A stretch of 64,000 bases of DNA from Clostridia bacterium (GTDB lineage Bacteria > Bacillota > Clostridia > TANB77 > CAG-508), in contig JAFWHH010000009.1 in NCBI GenBank assembly GCA_017512025.1, positions 124,001-188,000 of the forward strand, read 5' to 3'. Below, one piece after another: positions 53,298 to 60,356 of the stretch. The first letter of the stretch is position 1; every line of letters starts with the position of its first letter. A model generated the notes under the pieces. The model made no database searches, was not told the origin of the DNA, and worked only from the letters and a program-made list of their open reading frames with translations. A program made the position numbers and the translations under genes.

Positions 53298-54002
53298 TTA
53301 ATTCTCCAATTCTAAAAATACTTTTTCTAGGCTCTCGTCACCTTTTATTTCGGCCATGCTGCCTACTTTAACAAGTTCACCCTTTTTTATAATAGCAACT
53401 CTAGAGCATAATTTTTCAGCAACATCTAGAATATGTGTTGAATAAAATATAATCTTTCCTTCCTTAACCATTTCATTCATTACTTGTTTAACACTATGAA
53501 CAGCAATTGGATCAAGTCCAACAAATGGTTCATCCATTATAAGTACTTTTGGATTATGTGCAAGTGCTGCAATTAAAGCAACCTTTTGCTTCATACCATG
53601 AGAAAAAGATCCAATTAAATCATTTAAGCTATCTTGTATCTCAAACATTTTAGAATACTTTTCTATATTCTCTTTTCTTGTCTTTTCATCTATTTCGTAC
53701 ATATCGCACATAAAGTTAATAAATTCAGCAGCTGTCATATTATCATATAGCTCTGGATTATCCGGAATAAATGCTATTTCCTTTTTACAAGCAATTGGCT
53801 CTTTCTTTATCGACTTTCCATTAATAAGAATTTCTCCCTCTTCAAAATCATGTATTCCAACAATAGCTTTTATAAGAGTCGTTTTTCCAGCACCATTATG
53901 TCCAATAAATGCAAATATATCACCATCATTAACATTAAAATTAATATTTTTAATTGCAACTTTATCTCCATATTTCTTTGTTACATTCTTAATCTCAATC
54001 AT
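53298..54002 (-). CDS. ABC transporter ATP-binding protein
   Basis: 234 residues. Walker A GHNGAGKTT, Q-loop AFIPDNPELYD (unusual: D in place of Q), signature SFSHGMKQK, Walker B VLIMDEP and His in YSTHILD. It partners the permease downstream. Cell-wall or peptide export is possible. Confidence 0.92.
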   Translation of the reverse strand: MIEIKNVTKKYGDKVAIKNINFNVNDGDIFAFIGHNGAGKTTLIKAIVGIHDFEEGEILINGKSIKKEPIACKKEIAFIPDNPELYDNMTAAEFINFMCDMYEIDEKTRKENIEKYSKMFEIQDSLNDLIGSFSHGMKQKVALIAALAHNPKVLIMDEPFVGLDPIAVHSVKQVMNEMVKEGKIIFYSTHILDVAEKLCSRVAIIKKGELVKVGSMAEIKGDESLEKVFLELEN

Positions 54003-54003
54003 T

Positions 54004-54423
54004 TTACAAAACTCCTTTATTCTTTAACTCTTGAACTAGATTTTTACAGCATAGGTATATATCTGAATCTTCTCCATGTCTAGATTTAATATCCTCTAAT
54101 CGGTTATCCACACCAACGTCATTGCCACTACCATCAACAGACATATCAGCTGCATTTAGTATATCTAAATACTCAGATTCATAATCTGCATCAGCTTTAC
54201 CATGATAACGTACTTCTTGCCAATACTTATAGCCACTTTGTTTTAGCATCTCGCCCCCAACTTCTCCGTGATTCTTGCTGCTTCCAAACTCATAGCCAAT
54301 ATCATGGTTAAATCCAAGAATAAATAAATCATGTAGTTTTTCTTCAGAATAACCTCTTGCCTTACCAAATTCTACCATCTTAGTAGCAACCGTATAGCAA
54401 TGTTTTAATCTTCCTTCATTCAT
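54004..54423 (-). CDS. HD-domain protein
   Basis: 139 residues with LKHCYTVATKMVEFG and FILGFNHDIGYEFG, then SKNHGEVGG, the metal ligands of an HD phosphohydrolase. Between deoC and the ABC ATPase with gaps of 1 base on each side; hence one operon. Substrate unknown. Confidence 0.78.
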   Translation of the reverse strand: MNEGRLKHCYTVATKMVEFGKARGYSEEKLHDLFILGFNHDIGYEFGSSKNHGEVGGEMLKQSGYKYWQEVRYHGKADADYESEYLDILNAADMSVDGSGNDVGVDNRLEDIKSRHGEDSDIYLCCKNLVQELKNKGVL

Positions 54424-54424
54424 A

Positions 54425-55076
54425 TTACTGCTCCTTCATTATCTTAACTAATCTACTAGTACCAAGTCTTGTTGCTCCTGCATTAATAAACTCTTCTGCA
54501 TCTTCAAATGAAGAAATACCACCAGCAGCTTTTATTCCTTTACCTTCTGCCATATATTTCTTAAATAATCTTATATCTTCAATTGTAGCACCCGCTGTAG
54601 AGAATCCAGTTGATGTTTTTATATAATCAGCATCTGATTTGGAAACAATCTCACACATCTTTATTTTTTCTTCTTCAGTTAACAAACATGTTTCAATTAT
54701 TACTTTTAAAATCTTGCCCTCACAAACTGCTTTAATTTTATTAATTTCATCCAATACTGAATCATATTTCTTATCTTTTAAATCTCCAATATTAATAACC
54801 ATATCTATCTCATCTGCACCATTTTTAATTGCATCCTCTGTTTCAAATACTTTAACAGCTGTTGTACTATATCCATTTGGAAATCCAATAACAGTGCATA
54901 TTTTTAACTTGTCAGCTACGTACTCTTTAGCTCTTTTAACAAATGATGCTGGTATACAAACTGAAGCTGTCTTATACTTAATCCCATCATCACATATTGT
55001 TTTAATATCTTCCCATGTTGCTTGTTGTTTTAAATAAGTATGATCTGCAAAACCTAATATTTTTTTCTCTATCCAT
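54425..55076 (-). pseudogene. deoC: Deoxyribose-phosphate aldolase, frameshifted in a poly-A run
   Basis: AAGGAG and ATG (55076) start MDREK, but the A7 run at 55060-55066 shifts the frame, which then stops after about 25 codons. If one A is removed, [16 protein letters not shown] joins a full DeoC of 216 residues: [30 protein letters not shown], catalytic Lys in [14 protein letters not shown] and Lys in [10 protein letters not shown]. The intact open frame starts only at 54802 (ATG). DeoC cleaves deoxyribose-5-phosphate. It may be a real mutation, a phase-variable site or a sequencing error. Confidence 0.8.
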
Positions 55077-55134
55077 AAGTTTTTCTCCTTTTTCTTCTTT
55101 GAATTATTTCACTCGAATTATATCATAGTAAAAT

Positions 55135-55165
55135 AAAAAGAGATAGATTGCTCTATCTCTTTTTT
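55135..55165. terminator. Rho-independent terminator
   Basis: AAAAAGAGATAGA and TCTATCTCTTTTT form a 13-bp perfect stem; follows the GH25 gene on the minus strand. Confidence 0.8.
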
Positions 55166-55170
55166 ATATA

Positions 55171-56073
55171 TTATTTCTTTATAAACTGGATATTTATATC
55201 AACCTTAGTATTAACACCTGGTACAGTTCCAGTTTCTGTATATTGCCATAAATCAAATTCATATGGATATAGTGGATAATCGTAGTTTCCTGCTTCCGGG
55301 TATCCAGCATACCATTTGCTATACTCATTAAGTTTCTCAAGAGCCATTTTTGTTGTAAAAGCTTTTGAGTTACCATACACACTTGGAGTATAGCCTTTTT
55401 CTTTAACTAATCTACAAAACTCTAATGTCATATTAGTAATTTCTTCTGATGTTAGATTATCTGTTCTTGCTACATTATCTTTAATTTTTTCTAAATCATA
55501 TACAACTGGATATGAGATTTGTTTACCTTGTAAATTTTTGAATACAAATTCAGCCTCTTCTTTTACTTCATCCATATTTATTGCTTGAGAAAAGAAATAA
55601 ACACCAACTTCAAGACCAGCAGCTTTAGCTCCTTGATAATGTTTCTCAAAGTAATTGTCAATTAATATCTTTCCAGATTCTCCATATCCTCTATAACCAA
55701 GGCGAATAATAACAAAATCTACACCAGCTTCTTTAACTTTTTTCCAGTCAATATTCCCCTGATGACTTGAAACATCTATTCCAAGTTTACTTGTGTAATT
55801 AGAATCTTCATATTTGTACATTCCATTTGTTTTATCAAGCTTGCTCCAATCATAGTTATGCTTATCTGCATCCTTATTATATGGAACTGTCATGTATCCT
55901 TCTTCGATATCATATATTGTGATTTCTTTTGGATCTTCATTTGCTTGAGAAGTAACAACACTTTCGCTATCAACTTGCTCTTTGTGTTTTAAGTATTCTT
56001 TTCTTTTTTGCATACCGATAATCCAAAAACAAATAACAAAAATAACTGCTAGAATGATAATCTTTTTATTCAT
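55171..56073 (-). CDS. GH25 lysozyme-like muramidase
   Basis: 300 residues; an N-terminal signal anchor (about 4-20) and linker, then a GH25 domain: LGIDVSSHQGNIDWKKVKEA with the catalytic Asp, DFVIIRLGYRGYGESG, VGVYFFSQAI, and YPVVYDLEKI with catalytic Glu. It hydrolyses peptidoglycan (MurNAc-GlcNAc). The domain is extracellular. Confidence 0.9.
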   Translation of the reverse strand: MNKKIIILAVIFVICFWIIGMQKRKEYLKHKEQVDSESVVTSQANEDPKEITIYDIEEGYMTVPYNKDADKHNYDWSKLDKTNGMYKYEDSNYTSKLGIDVSSHQGNIDWKKVKEAGVDFVIIRLGYRGYGESGKILIDNYFEKHYQGAKAAGLEVGVYFFSQAINMDEVKEEAEFVFKNLQGKQISYPVVYDLEKIKDNVARTDNLTSEEITNMTLEFCRLVKEKGYTPSVYGNSKAFTTKMALEKLNEYSKWYAGYPEAGNYDYPLYPYEFDLWQYTETGTVPGVNTKVDINIQFIKK

Positions 56074-56183
56074 ATAATTCTCCTTATAACACCCTCTATT
56101 TGTTCTCTTTTGAAATCTGATTCGGATTATATCACAGCTTTTAGCGTTTTAGGAGTATTTTTTGTAAAAAATGTAAAAAAAAT

Positions 56184-56214
56184 AGAGAAACCAAGATTTT
56201 TCTTAGTTTCTCTA
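56184..56214. terminator. Rho-independent terminator
   Basis: AGAGAAACCAAGA and TCTTAGTTTCTCT pair with one mismatch around TTTT. Ends the hypothetical gene at 56222 on the minus strand. Confidence 0.75.
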
Positions 56215-56221
56215 CCTTTAA

Positions 56222-56587
56222 TTATCTATCTTCATCATGATCAACTGTATCATGAGATGTAGCTTTAGATTCTTTTGATGTTTGCTCTACACCAAAATAG
56301 CTATCAATTTGATTTGATAACTCACTACGTCCAACTTCAACGACGTTTTTGCTATTTCCCCAAACAACTTTATACATATCACCATGTTTTCCTATGATAC
56401 GTACTGACTCAGGTACTTTTTCCATTCCTTCGCATCCGTTAATTCTATATGATTTTCCATCTGCATATACTGCAGCAATTATACTCTTATCTCTATAAGG
56501 CATACCTTTTACTATATCTTTAGTAGCTTTCATTCTTCTGCTGTATTCTTGTATAGCTGCGCCTTTTCTTCCTTCGCATCTTGCCAT
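56222..56587 (-). CDS. Hypothetical protein (121 aa)
   Basis: Not recognised. The N-terminus (MARCEGRKGAAIQEYSRRM) is basic and could bind nucleic acid; the middle (KVVWGNSKNVVEVGRSEL) is beta-rich and the tail is acidic/His-rich. ATG follows AGGAGGACGTTAAA. It has its own promoter divergent from the U32 gene. Confidence 0.65.
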   Translation of the reverse strand: MARCEGRKGAAIQEYSRRMKATKDIVKGMPYRDKSIIAAVYADGKSYRINGCEGMEKVPESVRIIGKHGDMYKVVWGNSKNVVEVGRSELSNQIDSYFGVEQTSKESKATSHDTVDHDEDR

Positions 56588-56628
56588 TTTAACGTCCTCC
56601 TAATAAATATTACTTTATCAATATATTT

Positions 56629-56657
56629 ATGTTAACACATTTTAACGCAAAAGTAAA
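56629..56657 (-). promoter_or_regulatory. Candidate promoter of the hypothetical gene at 56222-56587
   Basis: On the minus strand TTTACT (56657-56652) and TAACAT (56634-56629) are 17 bases apart, about 45 bases upstream of the ATG. Read by eye. Confidence 0.45.
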
Positions 56658-56692
56658 CACTTTTACTCATTTTTTTTAATTTTTTTCTTTTA

Positions 56693-56722
56693 TTTACTTT
56701 TAAGCCCTATTTATGGTATATT
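56693..56722 (+). promoter_or_regulatory. Candidate promoter of the U32-rluA unit
   Basis: TTTACT (56693-56698) and TATATT (56717-56722) are 18 bases apart, about 40 bases upstream of the U32 start. Weak match. Confidence 0.4.
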
Positions 56723-56763
56723 TATGCCAAAGGTTATATTTTTTTATTATTAGGAGATAAATT

Positions 56764-59178
56764 ATGAGTAATCGTGTTGAACTTCTTTCACCAGTAGGTG
56801 ATTTTGACTGTTTAAAAGCTGCTATTCAAAATGGTGCAGACAGCGTGTATCTAGGCGCTGATTCATTAAGTGCTAGAGCATCAGCGACCAATTTTTCATT
56901 AGAAAACTTGCCTGATGCAATTAATTATGCAAAACTTCGAAATGTACAAACACATTTAACATTAAATACCTTAATTGAAAATAATGAGCTTGAAGAAGCC
57001 CTTGAAATTGCTAAAACAGCTTATGAAGCTGGTATTGACGCTATAATTGTTCAAGATTTAGGTTTAGCACGCTATTTAATTAAGAATTTTCCTGATTTAC
57101 CTATACATGCAAGCACTCAAATGACCATTTATAACCTAGAAGGTGCTAAAATGGCTGAAGAAATGGGATTTTCAAGAGCTGTACTATCAAGAGAGCTATC
57201 TCTTCCAGAAATTGAGCATATTTGTAAAAACTGTAATATTGAAATAGAAACATTTATACATGGTGCTCTATGTATTTCATATTCAGGTCAATGCCTTCTA
57301 TCTAGTGCAATTGGCGGTAGATCTGGTAATCGTGGTAAATGTGCAGGACCTTGTAGATTACCATATTCTCTAGTAAAATCTGACTCTGTATCTAAAGAAA
57401 CAATTGACGAAGGTTATTTATTAAGTACTAGAGATGTATGTGGTTTAGAGTTTATCCCTGCTCTTATCAAGGCTGGAGTTAAATGTTTTAAGATTGAAGG
57501 ACGTATGAAAACTCCAGAATATGTTGCAATTGTCACAAAAATTTATAGAAAATATATAGATTTAGCTCTATCTGGCAAGCCATATACCATTGATTATGCT
57601 GATACTAAAGCACTTATGCAGGTATTTAACCGTGGTGGCTTCTCTACCGGACATCTAACAGATGAATACAATAATGAGCTAGTATTCCCTGAAAAGCCAA
57701 ATAATATGGGGTTGTACCTTGGAAGAGTTCAAAAAATTAATCAAGATAAAGGTCATATTACCCTTTCGTCTAAAGAAACCTTATCTATCGGCGATACAAT
57801 TAGCTTAGAGCATGAAACCGGTACATACACAATATCAGAATTAATGCTTGGCAACTCTAATATTGAAGAGTCTTCCCCATTTCAACCAGTTACAATTGGT
57901 AGAATGAAGGGTAATATCGTTGTTGGTGATAAAATATACAAAATGTCTAATAAGGAGCTAACACGAATTGCTCTTGAAACAATAAATAAAGAAAATAAGA
58001 AAATACACTTTAATTGCTTGGTAAGTTTAAAATTAAATAAACCAATATCAATGTCTGTTGCTAGTGTAACACAAGATTCAGACAGTATTTATAGTGATAT
58101 CTATTTTTCAATTGATACAGATGCTATTCCTGTAGAAGCAATAAATGCTCCTCTTACTGAAGATAGAGTCATTGCACAAATATCTAAAACAAAAAATACA
58201 CCATTTGAATTTGATAATATTAAGGTTGAAATGGACAATAATATATTCCTACCATCTATTAGTTCTTTAAATGAACTTCGTAGATTGGCAATAGAAAAAA
58301 TAGAAACAGTTGTAGAAAACAGATATTATAGGGAGCTTGACCAAGAATTACCCCCTATTTGGCACGAGAATGGCGAAATTAAGAAGAAAAACAAGAAATC
58401 TATATCAGTGTTGTTTAATAACTTAAATCCTTATTTAGACTATTCTCTTATGGAGAAAGTTGATAGAGTCTATATCCCTTATAAATACTTTATAGATACC
58501 AAATATACAGAATGCATTACACTTTTAAGTAAAAAATTTGATGTGTATTTATATATGCCTACTGTTTCAAAGAAATTTATTAATTACAATTACGATAAGA
58601 TATTAACTGAATATCCAAAAATCAAAGGATTTGTGCTATCAAACATCTCTCATCTAAAGCTAATTGAAAAATACGGTAACAAATATGACTATATTGCAAA
58701 CTATACAATGAATATATTTAATGACCTAACATTAGATGAGCTTTCAGATTATGGAATTAAGTTACTTACTCTATCACCAGAGCTTAATAAAGAAAACTTA
58801 AACGGAATATCAGGTGATTTTGAAACAGAAATTATCGCATATGGAAACTTACCACTTATGAATATGAACTATTGCTTACTTGGTAAATCAAATAAATGCT
58901 ATATGAAATGTGATAAAAAATGTAATGACTATGCCGATTACCATTTAAAGGATAGACTTGGATTTAATTTCAAGATTCAAGCTGAAAATGGTATTACAAC
59001 AATGTTTAATTCAAAAACTACAAGTATAGAAACAAACGATATAAATGTTTCATCTATACGTTTAGACTTCTTAGATGAGTCGTTATCTGATATTAATGAA
59101 GCTATCAGAACTCATAAGGAAGGTAATAAACTTGAAGGTGATAATTATACAAATGGAAATCTAAATAAAGAGGTTTAA
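56764..59178 (+). CDS. U32 family peptidase/RlhA-like protein
   Basis: 804 residues. ETFIHGALCISYSGQCLLSS is the U32 signature; Cys residues in GQC, GKCAGPC and near residue 716-727 (KCYMKCDKKC) could hold an Fe-S cluster. The long form with a C-terminal DUF3656-like part is frequent in Clostridia. E. coli RlhA hydroxylates C2501 of 23S rRNA; others are collagenase-like. AGGAGATAAATT precedes the ATG. Confidence 0.85.
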   Translation: MSNRVELLSPVGDFDCLKAAIQNGADSVYLGADSLSARASATNFSLENLPDAINYAKLRNVQTHLTLNTLIENNELEEALEIAKTAYEAGIDAIIVQDLGLARYLIKNFPDLPIHASTQMTIYNLEGAKMAEEMGFSRAVLSRELSLPEIEHICKNCNIEIETFIHGALCISYSGQCLLSSAIGGRSGNRGKCAGPCRLPYSLVKSDSVSKETIDEGYLLSTRDVCGLEFIPALIKAGVKCFKIEGRMKTPEYVAIVTKIYRKYIDLALSGKPYTIDYADTKALMQVFNRGGFSTGHLTDEYNNELVFPEKPNNMGLYLGRVQKINQDKGHITLSSKETLSIGDTISLEHETGTYTISELMLGNSNIEESSPFQPVTIGRMKGNIVVGDKIYKMSNKELTRIALETINKENKKIHFNCLVSLKLNKPISMSVASVTQDSDSIYSDIYFSIDTDAIPVEAINAPLTEDRVIAQISKTKNTPFEFDNIKVEMDNNIFLPSISSLNELRRLAIEKIETVVENRYYRELDQELPPIWHENGEIKKKNKKSISVLFNNLNPYLDYSLMEKVDRVYIPYKYFIDTKYTECITLLSKKFDVYLYMPTVSKKFINYNYDKILTEYPKIKGFVLSNISHLKLIEKYGNKYDYIANYTMNIFNDLTLDELSDYGIKLLTLSPELNKENLNGISGDFETEIIAYGNLPLMNMNYCLLGKSNKCYMKCDKKCNDYADYHLKDRLGFNFKIQAENGITTMFNSKTTSIETNDINVSSIRLDFLDESLSDINEAIRTHKEGNKLEGDNYTNGNLNKEV

Positions 59179-59192
59179 ACCTCTTTATTTTT
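59164..59192 (+). terminator. Rho-independent terminator overlapping the U32 stop codon
   Basis: AATAAAGAGGTT and AACCTCTTTATT form a 12-bp stem, followed by TTTTT. The U32 stop TAA lies in the stem's centre. Confidence 0.8.
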
Positions 59193-59233
59193 AATATAGC
59201 AAACTAAAACAAAAATAATTTTCAGGAGGATAT

Positions 59234-60118
59234 ATGGTTTTAAAATATACCATCAAAGATACAGATACTTATCAAAATGTTAAAGAAGTATTAAAAGCAT
59301 ACTTTGGCATATCAGAGCGTTTACTTCTTCGATTAAAAAACACTCAAAATATATTGTTAAATAGCAAGCCAACATACGTATCAAAAGAGGTAACTGTTGG
59401 TGATATAATTGAAGTTTTGATTGATTTTATCGAAGATAATAGCAATATTGTTCCAACAAAAATGAATCTAAGTATTATTTATGAAGATGATAGCTATTTA
59501 GTTGTAAATAAGTCACCTAATATGGCTATTCACCCATCGATGCTTCATTATGATACAAGCTTATCAAATGGCGTTAGATACTATTTTGATTCTATTAACC
59601 TAAAAAAGAAGATTAGACCGGTAAATAGACTTGATAAAGATACATCTGGACTTGTTATATTTGCTAAGAATGAATATATTCAAGAATGCCTTGTATCTCA
59701 AATGAAGACCAAAGATATGAAAAAAACATATATTGCTATATGTGAAGGAATTTTCAAAGAAAAATCTGGAACAATAAATCTACCAATTGCTAGAAAACCT
59801 GGTAGCATAATAGAAAGATATATTGATGAATCTGGTGATCAAGCAATTACTCACTATGAAGTTCTAAAGGAGCTAAACAATGTATCTGTTGTTAAATGTA
59901 CTTTAGAAACTGGCCGTACACATCAGATAAGAGTGCATTTATCTTACCTTGGACATCCAATACTTGGAGATACATTGTATGGAAAAAAGAAAGATATAAT
60001 CTCTAGACAATTATTACATGCTTACAAGTTAGAGTTCATTCATCCAATATCCAAAGAATATGTATCTTATGTTGCTCCAATCCCAGAAGATTTTAAACAA
60101 TTTATAGACCAAGTTTAA
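59234..60118 (+). CDS. RluA-family pseudouridine synthase
   Basis: 294 residues: an S4-like N-terminal part (YFGISERLLLRLKNTQNIL) followed by a catalytic domain with VNRLDKDTSGLVIFAKN, whose Asp is catalytic (Asn instead of His at the first position), and GRTHQIRVHLSYLGHP. It isomerises uridines in 23S rRNA or tRNA; which position is unknown. AGGAGGATAT precedes the ATG. Confidence 0.88.
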   Translation: MVLKYTIKDTDTYQNVKEVLKAYFGISERLLLRLKNTQNILLNSKPTYVSKEVTVGDIIEVLIDFIEDNSNIVPTKMNLSIIYEDDSYLVVNKSPNMAIHPSMLHYDTSLSNGVRYYFDSINLKKKIRPVNRLDKDTSGLVIFAKNEYIQECLVSQMKTKDMKKTYIAICEGIFKEKSGTINLPIARKPGSIIERYIDESGDQAITHYEVLKELNNVSVVKCTLETGRTHQIRVHLSYLGHPILGDTLYGKKKDIISRQLLHAYKLEFIHPISKEYVSYVAPIPEDFKQFIDQV

Positions 60119-60133
60119 CTTGGTCTATTTTTC
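60104..60133 (+). terminator. Rho-independent terminator
   Basis: ATAGACCAAGTT and AACTTGGTCTAT form a 12-bp perfect stem followed by TTTTT; the rluA stop lies in it. Confidence 0.85.
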
Positions 60134-60306
60134 TCTTTTTTATCTTTTTTTAATTCTAATTGATTGTCTGTAATATGTTCAAGCTCTTTTGCTCTTTTCT
60201 TTTGCTCTTCTGGTGTCAACCAAGAAAATAAAGATGGTATTTGTTCACCATATTTTTTATTATCTCCATTTTTATTTTCTATACTATTTCTTCTTTCTTT
60301 ATACAA
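60115..60306 (-). CDS. Small hypothetical protein (63 aa)
   Basis: Lys/Glu-rich with a central SLFSWLTPEEQKKRAKEL. Start TTG (60306) lies 10 bases after AGGAGG, but this site is part of the terminator stem of the upstream PBP gene. Convergent with the pseudouridine synthase gene; ends inside its terminator. Probably a real small protein, but not certain. Confidence 0.45.
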   Translation of the reverse strand: MYKERRNSIENKNGDNKKYGEQIPSLFSWLTPEEQKKRAKELEHITDNQLELKKDKKEKNRPS

Positions 60307-60340
60307 AAAATAAGCACCTCCTAGAAACTAGTATGTGCTT
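60305..60340 (-). terminator. Terminator of the PBP gene that embeds a ribosome binding site
   Basis: On the minus strand AAGCACATACTAG and CTAGGAGGTGCTT pair around TTT, followed by ATTTTTT. The 3' arm holds AGGAGG, which would be the binding site for the TTG at 60306. Confidence 0.6.
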
Positions 60341-60356
60341 ATCTTTTATTTATATA

